A program made the translations under genes and the position numbers. From an uncultured Sulfurovum sp. (lineage in GTDB: Bacteria; Campylobacterota; Campylobacteria; Campylobacterales; Sulfurovaceae): a stretch of 5,596 nt of DNA. The stretch covers positions 1 to 5,596 of the forward strand of contig CALDBH010000082.1 of NCBI GenBank assembly GCA_937938065.1, read 5' to 3'. Below the pieces are notes generated by a model. The model was not told the origin of the DNA. It did not search any database and was given only the letters and a program-made list of their open reading frames with translations. Position 1 is the stretch's first letter. Every line of letters starts with the position of its first letter. This document shows positions 1 through 5,596 of the stretch, piece by piece.

Positions 1-423
1 TACCTGGCTGGTGATGATACGGACAGCCACATCGATACCTTGGCCAGGTTTGTCAACAAGACGACGATAATGTATGTCAAGTGTGAAGACCAGAAAGATG
101 AACATTACGAGGCATTGCAAAAGATGGAAGTACAACTGAAAAGCTTTACTACCTCACAAGGAGAACCTTATATGCTCATTCCTCTTCCTATGTGTGAAGC
201 AAAGTATAATGATGATGGAGAAAGGCTCCCTGCAACCTATGCCAACTTTCTTATTACCAATGATGCACTTATCTATCCAACATATAATGACAAAAACGAT
301 ACCAAGGTAGGAGAAATATTTAAAGAAGTGTTTCCAGATAAGGAAATAATCCCTATCAATTGTTTAAAACTGATAGAACAAGGTGGAAGTCTACACTGCT
401 CTACGATGCAGATAGCATACTAA
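1..423 (+). CDS. aguA: Agmatine deiminase, C-terminal part (5' end outside window)
   Basis: Frame 1 is open from the first base to the TAA at 421-423, giving the last 140 residues of a protein whose family is usually about 330-370 residues long. Agmatine deiminase (agmatine iminohydrolase, porphyromonas-type peptidyl-arginine deiminase family) converts agmatine to N-carbamoylputrescine and ammonia in the cytoplasm. Seen here: the motif GDDTDSHID at residues 4-12 of the fragment, which holds the catalytic His and Asp, and GGSLHCSTMQ near the C-terminus, whose Cys (fragment residue 133) is the expected nucleophile. The TTG at position 40 lies inside the conserved core and is not the true start. 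The Cys motif differs slightly from the GGGNIHC-type form I remember as common, but the Cys and its preceding His are kept. The next gene encodes the following enzyme of the pathway, which strongly supports the call. Confidence 0.93.
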   Translation, partial: YLAGDDTDSHIDTLARFVNKTTIMYVKCEDQKDEHYEALQKMEVQLKSFTTSQGEPYMLIPLPMCEAKYNDDGERLPATYANFLITNDALIYPTYNDKNDTKVGEIFKEVFPDKEIIPINCLKLIEQGGSLHCSTMQIAY

Positions 424-428
424 AAGGA
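423..428 (+). promoter_or_regulatory. Ribosome binding site of aguB
   Basis: AAAGGA lies 5 bases before the ATG at 434 and overlaps the last base of the aguA stop codon. This suggests that the two genes are translated from one transcript, with aguB initiation close behind aguA termination. Confidence 0.7.
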
Positions 429-433
429 ATCAT

Positions 434-1306
434 ATGAAAACAGCACTGATCCAACAAGCTTACCATGACAATAAAGAGTTAACACTCCAAGTCACTATAG
501 AGAAGATAAAAGAAGCTGCACAAAACGATGCACAACTTGTTGTTCTACAAGAACTGCATCAAACTGAATACTTTTGTCAAAGTGAAGATACAAAGTTTTT
601 TGATTATGCAGCTGACTTTGAATCCGATATAGCATTTTGGAGTAATATTGCCAAGGAGAACAATGTGGTTTTGGTCACCTCACTTTTTGAAAAACGCACA
701 GCAGGGCTCTACCACAACACAGCCGTAGTCTTTGAAAAAGATGGATCTGTTGCAGGTAAATATCGTAAAATGCACATCCCTGATGATCCTGGGTTTTATG
801 AGAAGTTTTACTTTACCCCTGGAGATCTTGGGTTTGAACCTATACAAACTTCTGTAGGAAAACTGGGTGTACTTGTCTGCTGGGATCAATGGTACCCTGA
901 AGCTGCACGTATCATGACACTTAAGGGGGCAGAACTGCTCATCTATCCTACTGCCATAGGCTGGTTTGATGAAGACTCTGATGAAGAGAAAGCCAGACAA
1001 CTAGATAGCTGGATCACCATACAGCGTTCTCATGCCATTGCCAATGGTATACCCGTACTAAGTTGTAACCGTGTAGGCTTCGAAAAAGACAGTGCAGGCG
1101 TGATGGCCGGTACACGTTTTTGGGGTAACTCTTTTGTATGTGGAGCACAGGGTGAAATGATGACTCAAACAGATGAGGAAAATGAAACCATACTCTATGC
1201 AGATATCGAGCATGAACGCACGAAAGAGGTACGTGACATTTGGCCATTTTTACGTGACAGACGTATAGAGGAGTACCAATGTCTTCTCAAAAGATATTGT
1301 GACTAA
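434..1306 (+). CDS. aguB: N-carbamoylputrescine amidase
   Basis: A complete 290-residue protein of the nitrilase/carbon-nitrogen hydrolase superfamily, at the usual family length. It hydrolyses N-carbamoylputrescine to putrescine, CO2 and ammonia, the last step of the agmatine route to putrescine. The Glu-Lys-Cys catalytic triad is visible: Glu40 in VVLQELHQTEYF, Lys112 in KYRKMHIPDD, and Cys149 in VLVCWDQWYPEAAR. Other conserved stretches are YPTAIGW (171-177), SHAIANGIPV (199-208), CNRVG (211-215) and FWGNSFV (229-235). The tail WPFLRDRR (270-277) is typical of AguB rather than of aliphatic nitrilases or beta-ureidopropionase. There is no signal peptide, so it is cytoplasmic. It follows aguA by 10 bases with a good ribosome binding site, so the two form an operon. 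The only close alternative is another carbamoyl-amine amidase, which the aguA neighbour makes unlikely. Confidence 0.95.
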   Translation: MKTALIQQAYHDNKELTLQVTIEKIKEAAQNDAQLVVLQELHQTEYFCQSEDTKFFDYAADFESDIAFWSNIAKENNVVLVTSLFEKRTAGLYHNTAVVFEKDGSVAGKYRKMHIPDDPGFYEKFYFTPGDLGFEPIQTSVGKLGVLVCWDQWYPEAARIMTLKGAELLIYPTAIGWFDEDSDEEKARQLDSWITIQRSHAIANGIPVLSCNRVGFEKDSAGVMAGTRFWGNSFVCGAQGEMMTQTDEENETILYADIEHERTKEVRDIWPFLRDRRIEEYQCLLKRYCD

Positions 1307-1363
1307 CTTATTTGGGATTATCTTTAAAAGTTCTCAAAACTTACAGTCAATCATTCTTTCTAC

Positions 1364-1390
1364 ATTAAAGCATCGGTTTCGATGCTTAAT
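1364..1390. terminator. Hairpin between convergent genes, probable bidirectional terminator
   Basis: AAGCATCG (1368-1375) and CGATGCTT (1380-1387) form a perfect 8-bp stem around a GTTT loop. With one bulged A the stem extends to 11 bp (1364-1375 with 1380-1390). On the plus strand it is followed by a pyrimidine-rich run with many T (1390-1404), which suits termination of aguAB. On the minus strand the hairpin begins immediately at the Nudix stop codon, but its T-run is poor, so termination in that direction is less certain. Confidence 0.72.
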
Positions 1391-1965
1391 TATTCTTTCT
1401 TTTCAAGCCACCACATAAATGCGAACATGAGGCCTGGTGTTTTTGCTATGCTTTCATCATAGATAAGCTTCTTTGCTTCACCTATAGGCAGGTAGAGTAC
1501 CTCTATCTGCTCATGGTCTACACCCCCACCTTCACTCACTTTCATACTCTCATCGACTTGGACAAAGTAGAGTGTCTGTTTACTTCCTGCAAACCCCACT
1601 GACGTATGAAACGCAGTGATTCTTTCGATGTTTTGAAGTGGAACATCATAACCGCACTCCTCTTCAATCTCCTCTTTTGCTATTTCTGCCAAAGAGATTT
1701 TTTTATCTACAATACCTGCACAAAGTTCAACTGTCATGCCATTATCGATGTTTAAGTAGACAGCAGGACGGAACTGCTTTACTAAAATAAATGATCTCTT
1801 TTCTTTATGATAGATCAATATAGCAACACTGTCATGTGCTTCAACGATTTCCCATGATTTCTTGATACCGTCTTGTTCGTAGGTTGCAAACGATGTTGAT
1901 ATAAACTTTGCATTTTCCAAAGGTTGAAGTTTAAAATCTTTAATTTGGTTTTTAAGAGTCGGCAT
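1390..1965 (-). CDS. Nudix hydrolase, NUDT14-like (UDP-sugar or ADP-ribose pyrophosphatase)
   Basis: A 191-residue cytoplasmic Nudix protein. The Nudix box starts at Gly84 and ends in EEIEEECGY (98-106), keeping the metal-binding glutamates Glu99, Glu102 and Glu103. Against the consensus GX5EX7REUXEEXGU, the first Glu is Ile90 and the Arg is Glu98. Regions flanking the box resemble, as I remember it, human NUDT14 (UDP-glucose pyrophosphatase): VELCAGIVD (79-87), TSVGFAGSKQT (121-131), a GGGVDHEQIEVLYLP stretch (146-160) and KTPGLMFAFMWWL (175-187). Such enzymes split UDP-glucose or ADP-ribose into UMP or AMP plus the sugar phosphate; which one applies here cannot be read from sequence. The ATG has a strong AGGGAAG site 6 bases upstream. 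It overlaps the end of the peptidase gene by 14 bases, so translation is probably coupled. The family call is firm; the substrate is inference. Confidence 0.88.
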   Translation of the reverse strand: MPTLKNQIKDFKLQPLENAKFISTSFATYEQDGIKKSWEIVEAHDSVAILIYHKEKRSFILVKQFRPAVYLNIDNGMTVELCAGIVDKKISLAEIAKEEIEEECGYDVPLQNIERITAFHTSVGFAGSKQTLYFVQVDESMKVSEGGGVDHEQIEVLYLPIGEAKKLIYDESIAKTPGLMFAFMWWLEKKE

Positions 1966-3253
1966 TTAATACTTCCCTCTCATCTTCTACTTTCATACTT
2001 GTCTGTTTATAACCATCCCATACAAAAGGTGTACCTTCTGTTTTGAGATAAGACAAAAGTTTTTCTCTATTCTCTTTTGCATTTTTGATCACAACTTCTT
2101 TGTATTTTGTGGTAGTCACATCTTTATATTTGGTAAATTTTTTCGAAACAGACGTTTTGATAGACTTCTTACGTAAAACACTCATAGGGTTTATCCATCT
2201 GCCATTTTTCATCAGCCCAAAGTGCAAGTGTGGGCCTGTACTTCGTCCAGTATTTCCTACATATCCTATAATCTGACCTTTTTTTACCTTTTGTCCTTTT
2301 TTTACACGTATACGACTTTGATGCGCATAAAGGGATTCATAGCCCCCAGGATGCTTAATCTTCACTACTTTACCATACCCGCCCATACGACCGGAAAAAC
2401 TCACTCTTCCAGCGTTTACAGCAAGAAGCGGTGTCCCTCTTTTTGCTCCAAAGTCTGTACCATGATGCGGACGATACCGTTTCAATATAGGATGATATCT
2501 TCTATGGGAGAAATGGGATGTAAGACGTACATGACGCAAAGGCATACCAAAACGAGAAGAGGTACTTTTGATAGGCACCTTTCGTGTATAGGTTACTTTT
2601 TTCTTACCTTTGACCTCATACGCTTGTGTCTTATCATCAGTTTTATAGCCGTAACCATCTTCATCTGCGTAAATGAATTGTTGTTTCTTTCTAGATTCAA
2701 GCATCGCTATTTTGATATGTGGCGTATAGTATGGCTGTCCCATTCTTGTTTTCTGCGTATAGAGAAAAGAGACTTTATCTCCTTTCTTAAACTTTCTTGC
2801 ATCCACGCTGCCATTAAAAAGTTGACCTATCTTGTCTGCCAATGCAGGATGATGCAAGGCATTGCAAACATCTGTATAAAGGTTTTTTTCTATGTTAACC
2901 GTAGCACTATACTCTTTTTCTTTATACTCTATAGGAATAATATCGAAACTATAGGTATCACTGCCACGTGCTTTAGCCAACCGTATCTGCATCTCTTCCC
3001 CTATAGGGATCAGTGCCTGTTCAAGTGTATCATTTGTATTTTTTAGCTCATAAAACAGTTGATCACCTTCAATTTCGGAGAGGAACTTGATATCTGTTTT
3101 TGAAATATCATTTAATAGCCCTGTAGAAATATCTCTAGAGGTTAAATAGTCTGAAAAAGTTTTCCCTTTTTCCCAACGTTCAAGTGTTACTTTTGCCCCA
3201 AATAATGAACTTGATATCAAGATCCATACCAATATACTTTTAAGACTTCCCAT
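1952..3253 (-). CDS. Secreted M23 family peptidoglycan peptidase, Csd3-like
   Basis: A 433-residue protein with an N-terminal signal peptide (hydrophobic core about residues 6-19, ending SSLFGA, cleavage likely near 20). It should act in the periplasm on peptidoglycan cross-links. After an N-terminal region of about 230 residues comes an M23 (lysostaphin/LytM-type) zinc domain, roughly 235-360. His263 and Asp267 (HHGTD) and His344 (HLH) are the expected zinc ligands; His311 (YAHQS) and His342 are the catalytic histidines. All are present, so it should be active. The overall architecture and its PgbA and GlcD neighbours match H. pylori Csd3/HdpA and C. jejuni Pgp3, which trim stem peptides and cross-links and affect cell shape; orthology is inferred. 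A lysine-rich tail of about 70 residues follows the domain. The ATG has a GGAG only 4 bases upstream, a short spacing, but it gives a proper signal peptide. First gene of a two-gene operon. Confidence 0.9.
   Translation of the reverse strand: MGSLKSILVWILISSSLFGAKVTLERWEKGKTFSDYLTSRDISTGLLNDISKTDIKFLSEIEGDQLFYELKNTNDTLEQALIPIGEEMQIRLAKARGSDTYSFDIIPIEYKEKEYSATVNIEKNLYTDVCNALHHPALADKIGQLFNGSVDARKFKKGDKVSFLYTQKTRMGQPYYTPHIKIAMLESRKKQQFIYADEDGYGYKTDDKTQAYEVKGKKKVTYTRKVPIKSTSSRFGMPLRHVRLTSHFSHRRYHPILKRYRPHHGTDFGAKRGTPLLAVNAGRVSFSGRMGGYGKVVKIKHPGGYESLYAHQSRIRVKKGQKVKKGQIIGYVGNTGRSTGPHLHFGLMKNGRWINPMSVLRKKSIKTSVSKKFTKYKDVTTTKYKEVVIKNAKENREKLLSYLKTEGTPFVWDGYKQTSMKVEDEREVLNADS
1972..1978 (-). promoter_or_regulatory. 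Ribosome binding site of the Nudix gene, inside the peptidase coding region
   Basis: AGGGAAG on the minus strand lies 6 bases before the Nudix ATG (1965-1963). It falls within the last codons of the upstream peptidase gene, as expected for an overlapping, co-transcribed pair, and supports the ATG at 1965 as the start. Confidence 0.65.
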
Positions 3254-3288
3254 CCTGCTCCATTATCTCTACTGCTTAATTGGACATA

Positions 3289-3294
3289 ATTATA
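3289..3294 (-). promoter_or_regulatory. Probable -10 box of the peptidase/Nudix operon
   Basis: A perfect TATAAT on the minus strand, 35 bases upstream of the peptidase ATG, would give a leader of about 28 bases. No good -35 hexamer is visible, which is normal for sigma-70 promoters in Campylobacterota. The short inverted repeat TTAAC-TAG-GTTAA (3297-3309) lies just upstream of it. Confidence 0.55.
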
Positions 3295-3357
3295 ACTTAA
3301 CTAGGTTAATCTACCCGCTACCCTGATGACATCAATAAACTTTTACTATATTGCTTG

Positions 3358-3363
3358 TATAAT
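3358..3363 (+). promoter_or_regulatory. Probable -10 box of the pgbA-like/glcD operon
   Basis: TATAAT on the plus strand, 33 bases before the ATG at 3397, within TTGTATAAT. It is preceded by a T-rich stretch (3341-3344) and has no clear -35 hexamer, as usual in this phylum. The position argues against the upstream in-frame TTG at 3355 being a start codon, because it would lie at or before the transcription start. Confidence 0.55.
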
Positions 3364-3385
3364 CAATACAATTATTTTATCACTC

Positions 3386-3391
3386 AAAGGA
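3386..3391 (+). promoter_or_regulatory. Ribosome binding site that fixes the start of the pgbA-like gene
   Basis: AAAGGA lies 5 bases before the ATG at 3397. The longer reading from TTG 3355 has no such site and would bury the signal peptide behind 14 polar residues, so the ATG is chosen. Confidence 0.75.
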
Positions 3392-3396
3392 TCGCT

Positions 3397-4080
3397 ATGC
3401 ACAAAATAGCTCTTATCGCTCTACTCTCTCTACCTCTTGTTGCAGGTTTTTTCCCTCAAACAGTCCATACTTCTGTCAAATCTGTAAAAGGAAATACTAT
3501 TACACTCAACAAAAAATTCCCTACCAATGGTATGAGTGGTGTTGTGATACATAATTACGGCAATGACCTGACAGCTATCACAAGTCGTATCGCCCAGACT
3601 TCATCAGATGGATCCGTTTCATTGGTCACTTCAGATATCCTGCATCATGATGAACTACCGACCATTAAAACAGCTGTTTCACCTAAAGACAAAGTCATCG
3701 GTGGATACCTTTACAATAATGTGCTTCTTTTAGCACCGAATGCAGACACTTATGCAAAAATTGTCTCTTCTCATAATAAAAAGTGGATACATCCAGACCT
3801 TTTTGCCTTATATCTTTCTGTTCAGGGCGAAGAACAACCAACAAAAGAAAACCTTGCTCGTTTTGCAAAAAAATATCAAGTAGGACTTATCTATATCGTA
3901 CGTAAAGATTCTGCTGTACTTTTAGACCCTGTCTCTGGAAAGATAATCTCTAAAAAGTCTATGTCAAATCTTCCTGCAGAGGGAGCATTCCCTTTTTATA
4001 TGCGATTTGAACAAATTGATTCAGGATGGTTCGGCAGTGACGTTAAAGGCAATTATTACAACATGATGGAATCATTATAA
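3397..4080 (+). CDS. Secreted protein with plasminogen-binding protein PgbA N-terminal domain
   Basis: A 227-residue protein with a clear signal peptide (MHKIALIALLSLPLVAG, cleavage near residue 17), so it is exported. The mature start FFPQTVHTSVKSV, the GMSGVVIHNYG segment (45-55), ELPTIKTAVSPKDKVIGGYLYNNVLLLAPN (split here as 86-100 and 101-115), the HPDLFALYL segment (132-140) and a QVGLIYIV strand (161-168) match what I recall of the N-terminal domain of H. pylori PgbA (HP0508; PGBA_N family). The H. pylori protein is about twice as long, with a charged repetitive C-terminal half; this one has only the conserved domain and ends in Leu, not the terminal Lys often linked to plasminogen binding. 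The native function is unknown. It is read with glcD (12-base gap) and is divergent from the Csd3-like peptidase. The family call is fairly firm; a plasminogen role is not supported. Confidence 0.8.
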   Translation: MHKIALIALLSLPLVAGFFPQTVHTSVKSVKGNTITLNKKFPTNGMSGVVIHNYGNDLTAITSRIAQTSSDGSVSLVTSDILHHDELPTIKTAVSPKDKVIGGYLYNNVLLLAPNADTYAKIVSSHNKKWIHPDLFALYLSVQGEEQPTKENLARFAKKYQVGLIYIVRKDSAVLLDPVSGKIISKKSMSNLPAEGAFPFYMRFEQIDSGWFGSDVKGNYYNMMESL

Positions 4081-4092
4081 TAGGACTATGCC

Positions 4093-5484
4093 ATGCTAGA
4101 TAAAAAACATATAAAATATTTTGAAACACTTGTCGGAAAAGAGAATGTCTATAGTGACAAAGCACACCTCATCGCATACTCTTATGATGCTACACGCACA
4201 CGCTTTGAACCTGAAGCCGTACTCTTTCCTAGAGATGAATCTGATGTAAGCGCCATACTTGCATACTGTAACGAGCATCACATCGTCATCACGCCGAGAG
4301 GAGCAGGTTCAGGATTTACCGGAGGGGCTCTACCGACCCAAGGTGGCATCACCTTAGGGATGGAAAAACATATGAACAATATCCTTGAGATTGACATGGA
4401 AAATATGGTAGCCGTAGTGCAACCAGGTGTCATCAATATGGATCTACAAAAAGCGGTAGAAGAAGTAGGACTTTTTTATCCGCCAGATCCAGCCAGTGAA
4501 GAGTACTCAACCCTCGGTGGAAATGTAAGTGAAAATGCAGGAGGAATGCGTGCAGCCAAATACGGCATCACCAAAGACTACGTGATGGCACTTCGCGCAG
4601 TACGTCCAAACGGTGACATCATCCGTGCAGGAAAACGTACCATCAAAGATGTAGCCGGATACAACATTGCAGGTATTCTCATCGCCAGTGAAGGCACACT
4701 TGCAGTCATTACTGAGATCACAGTAAAGCTCATACCTAAACCGAAGTTTACTAAAGCCTATATGGGTCTATTCCCTTCTGTAGATGATGCAATGAATGCT
4801 GTGTTCAAATCGCTCGCAGCCGGAGCGAATCCTGTGGCTATGGAGTTTATGGATGACTTGGTAGTCCAGGCGCTAAAAGAGAAACTTGGCATCAAACTAC
4901 CAGAAGATGCAGGTGCACTACTCATAGGTGATGTTGATGGGAATGTCATAGAAGAAATAGAGTTTCAACTGGAAACTTTAGAAAGATCATTTAAAGAGAA
5001 TGGTGCTCAGGACTTTATCGTCGCACATGACGCAGAGAAGAGAACAGAACTCTGGTATGCAAGACGTAACGCTTCTCCTTCCATCACGATCTTTGGAAGT
5101 AAAAAGCTGAATGAAGACATCTCAGTACCAAGAAGTATGTTACCTGAAGCACTGAATCGTATCTACGCTATAGGTGACAAATATGGATTTAAAGTACCTT
5201 GTTTTGGACATGCAGGTGATGGGAATATCCACGTCAATGTGATGGTAGACGGTTCTGATGAAAAACAACTTCATGATGGCCACCAAGCCATAGAAGAGAT
5301 ATTTCAACTTGTAGTGGATATGGGGGGAACCCTGAGTGGTGAACATGGTATCGGTACAAGTAAAGCACCGTTTATGAACATCGCATTCAACGATGTTGAA
5401 CTTGATCTGTTTAAAAGTATTAAACACTCTTTTGATCCTAACAACATACTCAATCCCGGAAAAATGGGATTACCGTCATCATAG
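4093..5484 (+). CDS. glcD: FAD-linked 2-hydroxyacid dehydrogenase, GlcD-type (glycolate oxidase subunit D / D-lactate dehydrogenase family)
   Basis: A complete 463-residue flavoprotein of usual family length. The N-terminal FAD-binding domain (PCMH/FAD_binding_4 type, about residues 37-215) shows PRGAGSGFTGGALP (68-81), YPPDPAS (129-135), STLGGNVSENAGG (139-151) and DVAGYNIAG (186-194). The C-terminal FAD-oxidase domain (about 217-458) has GHAGDGNIHVN (372-382), whose His373 and His380 are the expected metal/substrate residues, EHGIG (417-421) and DPNNILNPGKM (448-458). Such enzymes oxidise glycolate, D-lactate or related 2-hydroxyacids and pass electrons to the respiratory chain. No GlcE or GlcF partner is visible, so a full glycolate oxidase complex is not shown, and D-lactate or D-2-hydroxyglutarate are equal candidates. 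The ATG has TAGGA 7 bases upstream, right after the preceding stop codon. There is no signal peptide, so it is a cytoplasmic or peripheral membrane protein. Confidence 0.92.
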   Translation: MLDKKHIKYFETLVGKENVYSDKAHLIAYSYDATRTRFEPEAVLFPRDESDVSAILAYCNEHHIVITPRGAGSGFTGGALPTQGGITLGMEKHMNNILEIDMENMVAVVQPGVINMDLQKAVEEVGLFYPPDPASEEYSTLGGNVSENAGGMRAAKYGITKDYVMALRAVRPNGDIIRAGKRTIKDVAGYNIAGILIASEGTLAVITEITVKLIPKPKFTKAYMGLFPSVDDAMNAVFKSLAAGANPVAMEFMDDLVVQALKEKLGIKLPEDAGALLIGDVDGNVIEEIEFQLETLERSFKENGAQDFIVAHDAEKRTELWYARRNASPSITIFGSKKLNEDISVPRSMLPEALNRIYAIGDKYGFKVPCFGHAGDGNIHVNVMVDGSDEKQLHDGHQAIEEIFQLVVDMGGTLSGEHGIGTSKAPFMNIAFNDVELDLFKSIKHSFDPNNILNPGKMGLPSS

Positions 5485-5487
5485 AAC

Positions 5488-5513
5488 GCAAAAGGAACTA
5501 AGTTCCTCTTTGC
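5488..5513 (+). terminator. Hairpin after glcD, possible terminator
   Basis: GCAAAAGGAAC (5488-5498) pairs with GTTCCTCTTTGC (5502-5513) as an 11-bp stem with one bulged C and a TAA loop, starting 3 bases after the glcD stop codon. The location suits a terminator, but no T-run follows, so it might instead protect the 3' end or terminate weakly. Confidence 0.5.
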
Positions 5514-5550
5514 TACGTTAACACTATGTCTACTTCAGCAGTAAGCTCAC

Positions 5551-5562
5551 GTGACTAGTCAC
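5551..5562. repeat. 12-base perfect palindrome GTGACTAGTCAC
   Basis: This is a perfect inverted repeat in the intergenic region, 26 bases before the last start codon. It overlaps a second palindrome, TCACGTGA (5547-5554). The position would suit a dimeric repressor site. By chance about 1.4 perfect 12-base palindromes are expected in a sequence of this length, so its existence alone is not significant. Confidence 0.35.
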
Positions 5563-5588
5563 TCTTATTTAACTAAAAAAGGTTTTTT

Positions 5589-5596
5589 ATGAAAAA
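5589..5596 (+). CDS. Start of a further gene, cut by the window end
   Basis: An ATG followed by AAAAA (Met-Lys-...) lies 6 bases after an AAGG ribosome binding site (5579-5582), on the same strand as glcD. Only two full codons are visible, so no product can be named. In H. pylori I recall dapB following glcD, but the roughly 100-base gap with a hairpin suggests a separate transcription unit here, and nothing in the sequence supports that identity. Confidence 0.5.

Noticed and set aside
1279..1302. A 7-codon reading frame (MSSQKIL) starting inside the end of aguB after a GAGGAG sequence
   Set aside because: The GAGGAG is part of aguB codons, the frame stops before aguB itself ends, and nothing suggests a functional leader peptide because a terminator follows.
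2222..3046. A 274-codon open frame on the plus strand, antisense to the M23 peptidase
   Set aside because: The opposite strand encodes an intact peptidase with all catalytic residues. The antisense translation has an odd composition rich in Cys, Phe, Tyr and His, no recognisable motif and no clear ribosome binding site.
3355..3396. Upstream TTG start extending the PgbA-like protein by 14 residues
   Set aside because: It overlaps the probable -10 box, has no ribosome binding site and would place polar residues before the signal peptide.
4758..4949. Antisense open frame within glcD, and similar short antisense frames at 4096-4281 and 5140-5427
   Set aside because: All lie within a well-conserved flavoprotein gene and show no start signals or recognisable domains.
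5571..5588. A6-GG-T6 inverted repeat before the last start codon as a terminator
   Set aside because: The two-base centre is too small for a stable loop, and the AAGG is better explained as the ribosome binding site of the gene at 5589.

Overview
The window reads as a piece of chromosome from a free-living or environmental member of the Campylobacterota (Sulfurovum/Sulfurimonas-like; genus not resolvable by eye). The grounds are the moderate-to-low GC content, the TATAAT-type promoters without a clear -35 box, and above all the gene set. A Csd3-type M23 peptidase, a PgbA N-terminal-domain protein and a GlcD-type flavoprotein sit together, as I recall for Helicobacter pylori (HP0506, HP0508, HP0509) and Campylobacter jejuni (Cj1215, Cj1214c, Cj1213c). 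All genes look intact and have similar base composition. I see no insertion sequence, phage gene, CRISPR array, tRNA or rRNA.

Layout. (1) Positions 1-1306, plus strand: the C-terminal 140 residues of agmatine deiminase (aguA), then after 10 bases a complete N-carbamoylputrescine amidase (aguB). Together they convert agmatine to putrescine. (2) A hairpin at 1364-1390 separates this operon from the convergent minus-strand pair. (3) Positions 1390-3253, minus strand: a secreted Csd3-like M23 peptidase read first, then a NUDT14-like Nudix hydrolase overlapping it by 14 bases. (4) A 143-base divergent intergenic region carries one TATAAT box facing each way. (5) Positions 3397-5484, plus strand: a secreted PgbA N-terminal-domain protein, then a 463-residue GlcD-type FAD-linked oxidase, 12 bases apart. 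(6) A roughly 100-base intergenic region with a hairpin and a 12-base palindrome leads to a ribosome binding site and ATG at 5589, the start of a gene that runs out of the window.

How they fit together: aguAB is a standard polyamine module. The divergent block links peptidoglycan remodelling (M23), clearance of nucleotide sugars (Nudix, inferred), a small exported protein of unknown native role, and a 2-hydroxyacid dehydrogenase. Why this set stays together is not obvious. I did not find a convincing undescribed defence, mobile or RNA system. The most interesting points are the peptidase/Nudix coupling, the PgbA domain without features expected of plasminogen binding, and the undescribed lysine-rich tail of the peptidase.
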